Assembly (NCBI GenBank): GCA_040384325.1
Contig: JAZKJL010000001.1
Coordinates: forward strand, 620,001 to 684,000
DNA length: 64,000 nt
Source: JACMLX01 sp040384325
GTDB lineage: Bacteria > Gemmatimonadota > Gemmatimonadetes > Gemmatimonadales > Gemmatimonadaceae
Direction of reading: 5' to 3'
Within the stretch, counting starts at the first letter, position 1, and each line of letters opens with the position of its first letter. The notes under the pieces were generated by a model, which saw only the letters and a list, made by a program, of their open reading frames with translations, ran no database searches and had not been told where the DNA came from. Positions 1 to 8,135 of this stretch are shown here, one piece after another. A program made the translations under genes and the position numbers.

Positions 1-800
1 GCGGCGCGCGGCAGGGCGGCGACATCAAGGTCGGTGTGCCGCTGACGCTGGCCGAGGTGATGACCGGTGTCGACAAGGCGCTGGCGGTGAAGGTGCTCGA
101 CACCTGCGGCACGTGCACTGGCAGCGGAGCTGAGGCCGGCTCCACGCCGCAGCGCTGCGCCACCTGTGGCGGGGCGGGCGAAGTGCGTCGTGCGCAACGC
201 AGCTTCTTCGGCCAGTTCGTCAGCGTCGCCGCCTGTCCCACCTGCAACGGCGAGGGCACCGTGGTCGCGTCGCCCTGCCGGGTGTGCAAGGGCGACGGTC
301 GCGTGCGCGTCGATCGCACCATCAACGTCCGGATTCCGGGCGGTGTCGCGACCGGGCAGTACATGACGCTGCGCGGCGTCGGCAACGTCGGCACGCGCGG
401 TGGTGGCAAGGGTGACGTGCTGGTGGTGTTCGAGGTCGAGGACAATCCGCGCTTCGAGCGTGACGAGGAAGACCTCTTCACCGAGGTGCTGGTGACCTAC
501 CCGCAGCTGGTGCTCGGGACCGAGCTGCTGGTGCCCGGTGTCACCGGGAACGAGTTCCGCGTCAAGGTTCCCGCCGGCACGCAGAGCGGTCACCTCTTTC
601 ACCTGCGTGGCAAGGGATTGCCGCGGGTGAATGCCAGCGGCACCGGGGACATGCATGTGCGGGTGCAGGTGTGGACGCCGGATGAGGTCAGCGACGAGGA
701 GAAGAAGTTGCTGCGCCAGCTGGCCGACCTGCAGGGCAGCGCGCCGTCGGAGCGCAACAAGAGTTTCTGGTCGCGGATGAAGGAAGTGTTGGGCGCATGA
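1..800 (+). CDS. dnaJ: Chaperone protein DnaJ, C-terminal part (5' end outside window)
   Basis: Co-chaperone of DnaK (Hsp40). The open frame runs in from the left edge (first full codon at base 3), so the J domain is missing and only the zinc-binding and substrate-binding domains are seen. Four zinc-finger repeats of the CxxCxGxG type are present (CGTCTGSG, CATCGGAG, CPTCNGEG, CRVCKGDG), followed by the two beta-barrel substrate-binding modules with the usual 'VRIPGG' and 'GDMHVRVQV' stretches. Its stop overlaps the prmA start (ATGA). The dnaJ-prmA-rsmE order occurs in many phyla and supports the call. Confidence 0.95.
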   Translation, partial: GARQGGDIKVGVPLTLAEVMTGVDKALAVKVLDTCGTCTGSGAEAGSTPQRCATCGGAGEVRRAQRSFFGQFVSVAACPTCNGEGTVVASPCRVCKGDGRVRVDRTINVRIPGGVATGQYMTLRGVGNVGTRGGGKGDVLVVFEVEDNPRFERDEEDLFTEVLVTYPQLVLGTELLVPGVTGNEFRVKVPAGTQSGHLFHLRGKGLPRVNASGTGDMHVRVQVWTPDEVSDEEKKLLRQLADLQGSAPSERNKSFWSRMKEVLGA

Positions 801-1633
801 CCGATGCCCCGTGGCAGACGCTGCGCGTCACGCCGTCGCACGACGGCGTGCGCGACGCCGTCGCCGCCGCGCTCTTTTCGGGGGGCGCTGAGGGATTGAT
901 GGAGGATGGCCGCAGCTACGTGACGCATGTGCCGGCCGAGCACGACCTGATCTTCCTGCGTGCGGAAGTGCAGCGTGCCGATCCTGCGGCGCAGGTCCTT
1001 GTGTCGGTGCTCGATCCGGCCACTGCGTCGCCCGAATTGCACGGCACCGTGCAGGCGCACGATCTCGGGGCGTTCGTCATCACGCCCCCGTGGCTGGCGC
1101 ACCAGTACGATCCCGCGAAGACCATCATCGTCGAACCGGGCATGGCTTTCGGCACCGGCGAACACGCCACCACGCGCGGCGTGCTGCGCCTGTTGCCGAA
1201 GGTGCTGCGGCCGGGCGATCTGGTGGCCGATCTCGGCGCGGGCAGTGCCGTGCTGGCGATCGCCGCCGCCAAGGGTGGGGCGTCGAAGGTGATCGCGATC
1301 GAGCTCGATGACGACGCGATGTCGAACGCCGCCGAGAACGTGGAGCGCAACGGCGTCGCCGACCGCGTGCACCTGCTCTGCGGTGACGCGAGTGTGCTGC
1401 TGCCGTTCTTCGCACCGGTGCGGCTGGTGCTGGCGAACATCATCTCCAGTGTCCACGTCGAGATGCTGCCCGTCGTGGAGCGATGCCTGGCGCCGGACGG
1501 CGTGGTGATCATCAGCGGCATCCTGCAGGACGAGCGCGAGGAAATGCTGCGCCACCTTGCCGCCACCGGCTGGCGCCTGATCGCGGACGACAGCGAGGGG
1601 GAGTGGTGGAGCGCGACCATCGTCCGGGCGTAA
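797..1633 (+). CDS. prmA: Ribosomal protein L11 methyltransferase
   Basis: SAM-dependent enzyme that trimethylates ribosomal protein L11 in the cytoplasm. At 278 residues it is close to the family norm. The PrmA signature EPGMAFGTGEHATT lies at about residues 113-126, followed by the SAM-binding loop DLGAGSA and the 'LANI' motif near residue 213. The ATG overlaps the dnaJ stop by four bases (ATGA), so translational coupling is likely. The next gene, rsmE, starts inside its 3' end. Confidence 0.94.
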   Translation: MTDAPWQTLRVTPSHDGVRDAVAAALFSGGAEGLMEDGRSYVTHVPAEHDLIFLRAEVQRADPAAQVLVSVLDPATASPELHGTVQAHDLGAFVITPPWLAHQYDPAKTIIVEPGMAFGTGEHATTRGVLRLLPKVLRPGDLVADLGAGSAVLAIAAAKGGASKVIAIELDDDAMSNAAENVERNGVADRVHLLCGDASVLLPFFAPVRLVLANIISSVHVEMLPVVERCLAPDGVVIISGILQDEREEMLRHLAATGWRLIADDSEGEWWSATIVRA

Positions 1634-2358
1634 GCCACTTCTTCTCCAGCGAGCCGCTGCTCTCGCCCGGGGCGCTGGTGCTGGGCGCCGATGCGGCGCA
1701 CCACGCGCGTGTGCGTCGCCTGGCGATCGGTGCGCCGGTGACGGTGCGGGATGGCAGCGGCACCACCGCCAGCGGGACGCTGGTGCGGATGGCCAAGCAG
1801 CACCTCGAGCTCGAGATCGAGTCGCCGCGCTGTCCGCCGCCGATGCCCGCCGTGCACCTGTTGGTGCCCGTGGCCGACAAGGAGCGCATGCTGCTGGTGG
1901 CGGAGAAGGCGACCGAGCTGGCCGTCACCACCTGGCGTCCGGTGCTCTGGCGCCGGTCGCGGAGCGTGGCCGGGCGGGGCGAGGGGCCGATGTTCGCGCA
2001 GAAGGTGGAGGCCCGCATGATCGGCGCCTTGCTGCAGAGCGAGAACGCCTGGCTGCCCCAGCGCTTCAGTGAGTCGAATGCCGAGCGCGCCATCGCGGCG
2101 CTGCCGGTGGACGGCACGCGGCTGCTGCTGGATCCCGAGGGGGAGCCAATCGCCGGGCTGCCCCTGACGGCCCCCGTCGTGCTGGCGATCGGGCCCGAGG
2201 GTGGCTTCGAGCCGGACGAGGTGGACCGGCTGGTGGACGCCGGCTTCCGCAAGGTGCGCATTGCCGGTGGGATCCTGCGGATGGAGACGGCCGCCATCGT
2301 GGCCCTCGGCATCGTCCGCGCGCAGCTCGCCACATCCAATGGAGCGACTGATGGCTGA
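1606..2358 (+). CDS. rsmE: 16S rRNA (uracil1498-N3)-methyltransferase
   Basis: SPOUT-class methyltransferase that modifies U1498 of 16S rRNA. N-terminal PUA-like part ('HHARVRRL', 'VRDGSG'), then the knotted SAM-binding domain with 'LAIGPEGGF' and the C-terminal 'RILRMETAA'-type motif (here GGILRMETAAIVALG). I chose GTG 1606 because a purine-rich Shine-Dalgarno run (GAGGGGG, 1595-1601) precedes it, which gives 250 residues, normal for RsmE. The frame is open further upstream to 1483, but that part lies inside prmA and reads as shadow sequence. GTG 1603 is also possible. Overlaps prmA by 28 bases and the HIT gene by 8. Confidence 0.9.
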   Translation: MERDHRPGVSHFFSSEPLLSPGALVLGADAAHHARVRRLAIGAPVTVRDGSGTTASGTLVRMAKQHLELEIESPRCPPPMPAVHLLVPVADKERMLLVAEKATELAVTTWRPVLWRRSRSVAGRGEGPMFAQKVEARMIGALLQSENAWLPQRFSESNAERAIAALPVDGTRLLLDPEGEPIAGLPLTAPVVLAIGPEGGFEPDEVDRLVDAGFRKVRIAGGILRMETAAIVALGIVRAQLATSNGATDG

Positions 2359-2689
2359 TTGCCTGTTCTGCCGGATCGTGCGCAAGGAGATCCCGGCGCA
2401 GGTCGTCGCCGAGACCGAGTGGTGCCTCGCATTCCGGGACATCGCACCTCAGGCCCCGGTCCACGTGCTGGTGATCCCGAAGGTCCACGTGGACTCGCTG
2501 GACGGGGTCACCGACCCGGTCGAGGCCGGCCGGGTGCTGACGCTGGCGGCCGAGCTGGCGCGGACGCTGGGTGTGGTCGAGTCCGGTTATCGGGTGGTGT
2601 TCAACACCGGAGCCGATGGCGGCCAGACCGTGCACCACCTGCATGCCCACCTGCTGGCCGGCCGTGCGCTGCACTGGCCGCCGGGCTGA
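2351..2689 (+). CDS. HIT-family nucleotide hydrolase/transferase (HinT-like)
   Basis: Small (112-residue) histidine-triad protein. The N-terminal DCLFCRIV with two cysteines and the C-terminal triad HLHAHLL are typical of the HinT branch, which hydrolyses adenosine phosphoramidates and acyl-AMP species. The start is ATG 2351, with GGAG at 2341-2344 six bases before it. An in-frame ATG at 2339 would add only four residues. The gene overlaps the rsmE stop by eight bases and closes the dnaJ-prmA-rsmE-hit operon. The physiological substrate cannot be told from sequence. Confidence 0.9.
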   Translation: MADCLFCRIVRKEIPAQVVAETEWCLAFRDIAPQAPVHVLVIPKVHVDSLDGVTDPVEAGRVLTLAAELARTLGVVESGYRVVFNTGADGGQTVHHLHAHLLAGRALHWPPG

Positions 2690-2760
2690 GGGCAGCCCGT
2701 AGCGCCGAGTTCGCCGCCTGGAGACCTGAGACAGAATCGCCGCTCCCTTCGTCCAACTGA

Positions 2761-2790
2761 TTGACGCAGCACACCTTACGTGGATAGGTT
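2761..2790 (+). promoter_or_regulatory. Promoter for rpsU-yqeY
   Basis: A -35 box TTGACG (2761-2766) and a -10 box TAGGTT (2785-2790) are separated by 18 bases. They sit in the 163-base gap between the HIT gene and rpsU, giving a leader of about 55 bases. The same TTGAC-17/18-TAG(G/C)TT layout recurs before infC and rpsA in this window. Not experimentally tested. Confidence 0.65.
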
Positions 2791-2852
2791 CCACGGCTCA
2801 CCCACAGAACTCCAGCCGGCGCAACCAACGCCACGAAGGGGGGAAGAAGCTT

Positions 2853-3041
2853 TTGGCAGAAGTCGTCATCCACGAAGACGAGAACTTCGAGCGCGCGCTC
2901 AAGCGGTTCAAGAAGAAGTGCGAGAAGGCAGGGATCCTTTCGGATCTCCGCAAGCATCGTCACTATGAGAAGCCGTCCGAGCGTCGCAAGCGCAAGATGA
3001 ATGCGGCCACCCGCAAGAACCGTCGCAGCCGGAACTTCTAG
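2853..3041 (+). CDS. rpsU: 30S ribosomal protein S21
   Basis: 62-residue basic small-subunit protein. The N-terminus MAEVVIHEDENFERALKRF and the C-terminal lysine/arginine-rich tail are typical of S21. The start codon is TTG, supported by the strong Shine-Dalgarno run GGGGGGAAGAAG at 2838-2849. S21 assists initiation by helping mRNA base-pair with the 16S 3' end, so its presence implies Shine-Dalgarno-type initiation on part of the transcriptome. Two bases separate it from yqeY. Confidence 0.96.
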   Translation: MAEVVIHEDENFERALKRFKKKCEKAGILSDLRKHRHYEKPSERRKRKMNAATRKNRRSRNF

Positions 3042-3043
3042 TT

Positions 3044-3499
3044 TTGACTGAGACGCACACCCGGCTGAACGGCGATCTCATGATCGCCCGCAAGGCCCAG
3101 GACAAGCCGCTGTTGCTCCTCCTCAGCACCGTCATCGCCGAGGTCAAGGAGCGCGTTCGCGTGATCGAGAACGAAGAGAAGCGCGACGTGCTGGATGCGG
3201 ATGTCATCGATGTCCTGCGCAAGGGCATCAAGAAGCGCCGGGACTCGGTCGAGCAGTACACGGCCGCGAACCGTCCGGAGCTGGCACAGAAGGAAGCCGA
3301 CGAAATCGGCATCCTCGAGCGCTATCTCCCCGCTGCGGTGGATCCCGCAGTGATTCGCAGTGCCGTCATCGAGGTCATCGCCGGTGGCGTGACGCAGATG
3401 GGCCAGGTCATGGGCAAGGTGCTGCCGCGCTTCAAGGGTCAGGTCGAAGGCAGTGTCGTCAACGCGATCGTTCGAGAGGAACTGGCGAAGCTCGTCTAG
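3044..3499 (+). CDS. yqeY: GatB/YqeY domain protein
   Basis: 151-residue protein of the YqeY family, related to the tail domain of the GatB amidotransferase subunit. The N-terminus aligns with the usual YqeY start ('RLNGDLMIARKAQDK..LLLLSTVIAEVK'), and the C-terminus has 'MGQVMGKVLPRFKGQVEGS', the conserved tRNA-contact-like helix. The start is TTG 3044, two bases after the rpsU stop, so the two TTG-initiated genes are probably co-translated. The rpsU-yqeY pairing is common across bacteria. The biochemical role is not established. Confidence 0.9.
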   Translation: MTETHTRLNGDLMIARKAQDKPLLLLLSTVIAEVKERVRVIENEEKRDVLDADVIDVLRKGIKKRRDSVEQYTAANRPELAQKEADEIGILERYLPAAVDPAVIRSAVIEVIAGGVTQMGQVMGKVLPRFKGQVEGSVVNAIVREELAKLV

Positions 3500-3605
3500 T
3501 CGTTCTGCTGCTTCCCACAGGTTGCGCCGGCCCGATCGCTCTTCGTGAGTGGTCGGGCCGGTTCGCGTCTCCGTCTCCGCGCGTGACGCACCACCGTCGC
3601 GGACC

Positions 3606-6053
3606 ATGCGTCTTCGCGACTTGCCCCGCATCTTTCCTGCTGTGAATACCCACGCCCTCGCCGTCCTCGAATTCCCGCGCGTCCTCGACGTCGTGGCCGA
3701 TCGCGCCTCGTCATCGCTGGGCGCGGCCGCCGTGCGCGCGCTGCGGCCGCGCACCGATCGTGCGTGGCTGGCCGCCGAGCTGGCGCGGGTGCAGGCGATG
3801 CGTGCCGTGCTGGCGGGTGAGGGTGGCTGGACGCCGGAGCCGATCCCCGACGTGAAGCAGGCCCTCGCCCGCCTGCGCCTCGAGGGCGCGACGCTGGAAG
3901 GCACGCAGCTCACCGCGATCGCCACCCTGCTGCGGTCCAGCCGGCGCACCCAGTCGGCGCTGCGCGATCCGCGTCGTCCGGCGATGGCCACCGCCTACCT
4001 GCTGCCGTTCGCGGCGCGCCTGATCGCCGCGCTGCGCGACGAGGATGCGATCGATCGCGCCATTGACGGGGACGGCACCGTGCGCGATGACGCGTCGCCG
4101 ACGCTGCGGCGTCTGCGGCGCGAGTTGATGGGCGCGCAGGGCGAGCTGGTGCGCCTGCTGGAACGCATCATGGCGCAGCTGGAGCCGAACCATCAGGTGG
4201 CCGACATGTCGGTCACGGTGCGGAACGGACGCTACGTGATCCCGGTCAAGTCGCATGCGCGCGCTGCGATCGGCGGCATCATGCACGACTCTTCCGGCAC
4301 CGGTGCTACCGTCTTCATCGAGCCGCCGGCCGCGGTGGAATTCGGCAATCGCATCCGCGAGCTCGAGAACGAGGAACAGCGCGAGGTGGAGCGCATCCTG
4401 CGCGAGCTCAGTGACAACGTGCGTCCGCTGCAGCCGTCGATGCTGGAAGCGTTCGCGGCACTGGTGGAGCTCGACGTGCTGTACGCCCGCGCGCGGTACG
4501 CGAACGAGTTCAGCTGCGAACCCGCGGAACTGGGCGAGCCCGCCGATGGCCTGCAGGTGCGCGGTGGTCGCCATCCGCTGCTGCTGGCGAAGAACGCGCC
4601 GGTGGTGCCGTTCGACCTCGTGCTCCTGCCTGACGAGCGCACGCTGCTGATCTCGGGACCGAACACCGGCGGCAAGACGGTGCTGTTGAAGGCACTCGGC
4701 CTGTTCTGTGCCATGCTGCAGAGTGGCATCCCGGCACCGGTCGGCGCCGAGAGCCGGCTGCCGATCGTGGACGAATGTTTCGCCGACGTCGGGGACGAGC
4801 AGTCACTGGAAGCGAACCTGTCGACGTTCAGCGCTCACCTCGTTCACCAGCGCGAGATCCTGCGCGGTGCCACGGAGTGCTCGCTGGTGCTGATCGACGA
4901 GCTGGGGTCGGGCACCGATCCGCTCGAAGGCGCCGCGCTCGGTGGTGCGATCCTCGAGGCCCTCACGCATCGCGGCACGCTCACGGTCGCCACCACGCAC
5001 CTGGGCGCGTTGAAGGAACTGGCTGCAGAGGTGCCGGGCGTGGTCAATGCCTCGCTGCAGTTCGATGCGGTGAAGCTGGCACCGACCTATCGCCTGCTGA
5101 AGGGAATTCCCGGCCGGTCGTACGGCCTCAGTATCGCCAGGCGCTTGCAGCTGCCCGATGCGGTCCTGGATCGTGCCGAGGAGCGCGTGCCGAAGGTGGA
5201 GCGCGACGTGCACAAGCTGCTGGCCGATCTCGAGGCACGTGACGAGGTGCTGGCGCAGCGTGAGGTGCAGCTCGACCGTCTGGTGACCGATGCCGAGTTG
5301 CGCACCGGCGCCCTCGAGACGCGCGAACGCACGTTGAAGGAGAAGGAGCGCGAGCTGGAACGGGAGTCGCGCAAGTCGGCGCGTGCACACCTGCTCGAGG
5401 CGCGGCAGACGATCGAGAACGTGATTGCCGAGTTGAAGGCCAAGGGTGCCGCGGAGATCGAGGCCGCCGCGAAGACCGCGCGACGCGTGGTGGAGACGGA
5501 GGCGCAGGTGCAGGGCCGCGAGTTGGAGCGGCTCCTCGAGGAGCAGCGCGCCAAGGCCGCCGATGCCGCGCGGTCGAAGCGCGGCGGACTGGATCGCGTG
5601 CCGGAAGTGGGTGAGCTGGTCGAGGCGGTGGCGTTCGGCAATCGCATCGGCACACTGATCGAGGTGAAGAACGGGCAGGGCACGGTGGCCATCGGCGCGC
5701 TGAAGATGAGTTTCCCGATCGCCACGTTGCGCACCACCGGCAGGAAGCCGGAGCGCGCCGCGGTGACGGTCGCGATCAGCAATCCCGATGAGGATACCGG
5801 ACCGCCGATGGGCGCCGGCGAGGTGGACCTGCGTGGTATGCGCGTGAGCGAGATCGACGACTTCGTGTCCCGGGCCATCGACACCGCGGTCCGTGCCGAC
5901 CTGAAGGAACTGCGCATCATTCACGGCAAGGGCACCGGTGCGTTGCGTGAACGCGTCACGTCCATGCTGCGCACCGAGTCGCGCGTGTCCTCTCATCGCA
6001 TGGGGTTGTGGAACGAAGGTGGCGCCGGCGTGACCATCGCCGAGTTGCGGTGA
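3606..6053 (+). CDS. mutS2: Endonuclease MutS2
   Basis: MutS paralogue lacking the mismatch-recognition domain. In other species it acts on recombination intermediates or on collided ribosomes. About 815 residues: core/clamp domain, ATPase with Walker A GPNTGGKTVLLK and Walker B LVLIDELGSGTDP, a long coiled-coil segment rich in Glu/Arg, then a C-terminal Smr nuclease domain (VDLRGMRVSE and HGKGTG). Homology begins at VNTHALAVLEF (GTG 3642). ATG 3606 adds twelve residues and is my choice, although neither start has a strong Shine-Dalgarno sequence. The frame is open to 3549. It lies between yqeY and dnaG, where rpsU-dnaG neighbours usually sit side by side. Confidence 0.93.
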   Translation: MRLRDLPRIFPAVNTHALAVLEFPRVLDVVADRASSSLGAAAVRALRPRTDRAWLAAELARVQAMRAVLAGEGGWTPEPIPDVKQALARLRLEGATLEGTQLTAIATLLRSSRRTQSALRDPRRPAMATAYLLPFAARLIAALRDEDAIDRAIDGDGTVRDDASPTLRRLRRELMGAQGELVRLLERIMAQLEPNHQVADMSVTVRNGRYVIPVKSHARAAIGGIMHDSSGTGATVFIEPPAAVEFGNRIRELENEEQREVERILRELSDNVRPLQPSMLEAFAALVELDVLYARARYANEFSCEPAELGEPADGLQVRGGRHPLLLAKNAPVVPFDLVLLPDERTLLISGPNTGGKTVLLKALGLFCAMLQSGIPAPVGAESRLPIVDECFADVGDEQSLEANLSTFSAHLVHQREILRGATECSLVLIDELGSGTDPLEGAALGGAILEALTHRGTLTVATTHLGALKELAAEVPGVVNASLQFDAVKLAPTYRLLKGIPGRSYGLSIARRLQLPDAVLDRAEERVPKVERDVHKLLADLEARDEVLAQREVQLDRLVTDAELRTGALETRERTLKEKERELERESRKSARAHLLEARQTIENVIAELKAKGAAEIEAAAKTARRVVETEAQVQGRELERLLEEQRAKAADAARSKRGGLDRVPEVGELVEAVAFGNRIGTLIEVKNGQGTVAIGALKMSFPIATLRTTGRKPERAAVTVAISNPDEDTGPPMGAGEVDLRGMRVSEIDDFVSRAIDTAVRADLKELRIIHGKGTGALRERVTSMLRTESRVSSHRMGLWNEGGAGVTIAELR

Positions 6054-6080
6054 CGTGCATGGTCGCCGCGGGCTGACGCG

Positions 6081-8066
6081 ATGATCCCGCAGGAGACCAT
6101 CGAGCGCATCCGCGACTCGTCCGACCTGGTCGCGATCATCGGCGAGTCGGTGAAGCTCCGGCGTGTGGGCAGCGACTTCCGTGGACCGTGCCCATTCCAC
6201 GGCGGAAAGAACCCCAACTTCTCCGTCTCGACGCGCAACAACAGCTATCACTGCTTCAAGTGTGGTGAGAGCGGCGACGTCTTCACGTTTTTGCAGAAGC
6301 ATCTCGGCATGGACTGGCCGACGGCGGTGCGCAACGCTGCCGACCGCGCCGGGATCGCGATCATCGAGACGCGTGGCTCGCGCGACGAGCAGCGCGATTC
6401 ACGTGAGCCGGTGTGGGCGCTGCTGGGTGCGGCTGCGGACCTGTTCAAGACCACGCTCTGGTCGGCGGACGGATCGGCGGCGCAGGCCTATCTCGCGTCG
6501 CGTGGACTCGACCGCGCCGCGTGCGAACGTTTCGAGATCGGCTTCGCGCCGACCGATGCCGACGTATTGCGTGCCAGGCTCGGTGCGCTGGGCTACAACG
6601 AGCTGCAATTGCTCGAGGCGGGACTGCTGGTGAAGCGCGAGGAGGATGGCCGCATCCGGGCGCGCTTCCGCAACCGGATCATGTTCCCGATCCACGATCC
6701 GTCCGGGCATCCGGTGGGATTCGGCGGCCGGTTGCTGGGCCCGGGAGAGCCGAAGTACCTCAACTCCTCCGACTCGCCGATCTTCAGCAAGGGACAGCTG
6801 CTGTATGGGCTGCACTGGGCGAAGAACTCGCTGCGCAAGGAAGACGCGGCGCTGGTGGTCGAGGGGTACATGGACGTGATCCGCTGCCACCTCGCCGGCG
6901 CGACACACGCCGTTGCGGGACTCGGCACCGCACTCACCGAGGGCCAGGCCCAGCTGCTGACGCGCTATACGAAGCACGTGTACCTCCTCTACGACAGCGA
7001 CGAGGCGGGCCAGAAGGCCACCTTCAAGGCTGGTCGTGCGCTGCTGCTCGAGAAGGCTTCTGTGCAGGTGGTCACGCTGCCCGAGGGCGATGATCCCGAC
7101 ACCTTCGTGCAGCAGTACGGACGGCTGGGGCTCGACCAGGCGTTGCGCGGTGCGACCGACGTCTTCGAGCGACAGCTGCAGCTGATGGACCGCAAGGGAT
7201 GGTTCGCCAACCTTGCCAAGTCGCGCGGTGCGATCGATCGCGTGTTGCCGACGCTGCGTGATACCGCCGACCCGGTGCGCCGCGCGCTGTACGTGGCGCG
7301 CCTGAGCGACGTGACGCGAGTGCCGGTGCCGCTGATCGAACAGGAAGTGGCGCAGGCGCCGCGACCGCGCCGTACCGCGCCGCCGGCGGCCGCTCCGGGT
7401 AAGCCAGCAGCGCGTCGCGAGCTGTCTCCGGCGGAGGAAATGCCGTACGGCCCCGGCGACGACGGCGACCCGCACATCTACGACGCACCGCCACGTGAGT
7501 CGGTGTACGAAGTGCCTGCAGTGCCTCCGCCACCGCTCGACGCGCCGCCGCGCGGAAAGTGGGCGAAGAAGCGTCAGGAGGTCGGATGGAAGATGGATCC
7601 GTCGCGGCCGCGCGCGGCCAGCAACGGCCTGACGGCAGGTCCGGAGCTGTCGATGGTGTCGCTGCTGATCCAGGACCGTCGCTGGGCGCGCGAGGCATCG
7701 GAGCAGGTCGATCCCGGCTTGTTCGAGGACGCGCGGCTGCGGGCGATCTACGACATCCTGATCAAGCTCGGTGCCGACGAACCGCTCGACACGATGGAGT
7801 TGGCCCTCGAGTCCGATGCACCGTTTGCGATGGACACCTTTCACGAGATCGTGAGCCGCATCGGTGAGCTGACGCCGATGGCGGGTCCGCAGTTGCTGGA
7901 AGGCGCGGTGCGGCAGTTCCGCGTGCGGTCGTTGGACCGCACGCTGCGCGACCTCGATGGCCTGATCCGCGAGACAGCCGAAGATGCGCGGCGCGAACTG
8001 GAGACCGAACGCGAGGCGCTGCGGCAGGAGCGACGCGCGCTGCTGGCAGCACGGTATCGCACCTGA
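6081..8066 (+). CDS. dnaG: DNA primase
   Basis: Synthesises RNA primers at the replication fork. N-terminal zinc finger with Cys37, His40, Cys58 and Cys61 (CPFH...CFKC), the RNA polymerase core with the TOPRIM motif VVEGYMDV and the acidic 'YDSDEAG' metal site, then a proline-rich linker (about residues 430-500) and a C-terminal helicase-binding domain. At 661 residues it is slightly long for the family because of the linker. It follows mutS2 after 27 bases. Unlike the classical rpsU-dnaG-rpoD operon, no sigma-factor gene follows. Confidence 0.96.
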   Translation: MIPQETIERIRDSSDLVAIIGESVKLRRVGSDFRGPCPFHGGKNPNFSVSTRNNSYHCFKCGESGDVFTFLQKHLGMDWPTAVRNAADRAGIAIIETRGSRDEQRDSREPVWALLGAAADLFKTTLWSADGSAAQAYLASRGLDRAACERFEIGFAPTDADVLRARLGALGYNELQLLEAGLLVKREEDGRIRARFRNRIMFPIHDPSGHPVGFGGRLLGPGEPKYLNSSDSPIFSKGQLLYGLHWAKNSLRKEDAALVVEGYMDVIRCHLAGATHAVAGLGTALTEGQAQLLTRYTKHVYLLYDSDEAGQKATFKAGRALLLEKASVQVVTLPEGDDPDTFVQQYGRLGLDQALRGATDVFERQLQLMDRKGWFANLAKSRGAIDRVLPTLRDTADPVRRALYVARLSDVTRVPVPLIEQEVAQAPRPRRTAPPAAAPGKPAARRELSPAEEMPYGPGDDGDPHIYDAPPRESVYEVPAVPPPPLDAPPRGKWAKKRQEVGWKMDPSRPRAASNGLTAGPELSMVSLLIQDRRWAREASEQVDPGLFEDARLRAIYDILIKLGADEPLDTMELALESDAPFAMDTFHEIVSRIGELTPMAGPQLLEGAVRQFRVRSLDRTLRDLDGLIRETAEDARRELETEREALRQERRALLAARYRT

Positions 8067-8100
8067 TGCAGTGCTTCGGCTGATGCTGCGGCGATTCGCA

Positions 8101-8135
8101 TTGTTCGGGCTCGGCTGGACCCGTAGCTTGCCCAC
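8101..8135 (+). promoter_or_regulatory. Promoter of recJ, predicted leaderless
   Basis: The -35-like TTGTTC (8101-8106) is 17 bases from the -10 box TAGCTT (8124-8129). Only six bases (8130-8135) separate the -10 from the recJ ATG, so transcription should start at or next to the A of the start codon. No Shine-Dalgarno sequence is present, consistent with a leaderless mRNA. Confidence 0.6.
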
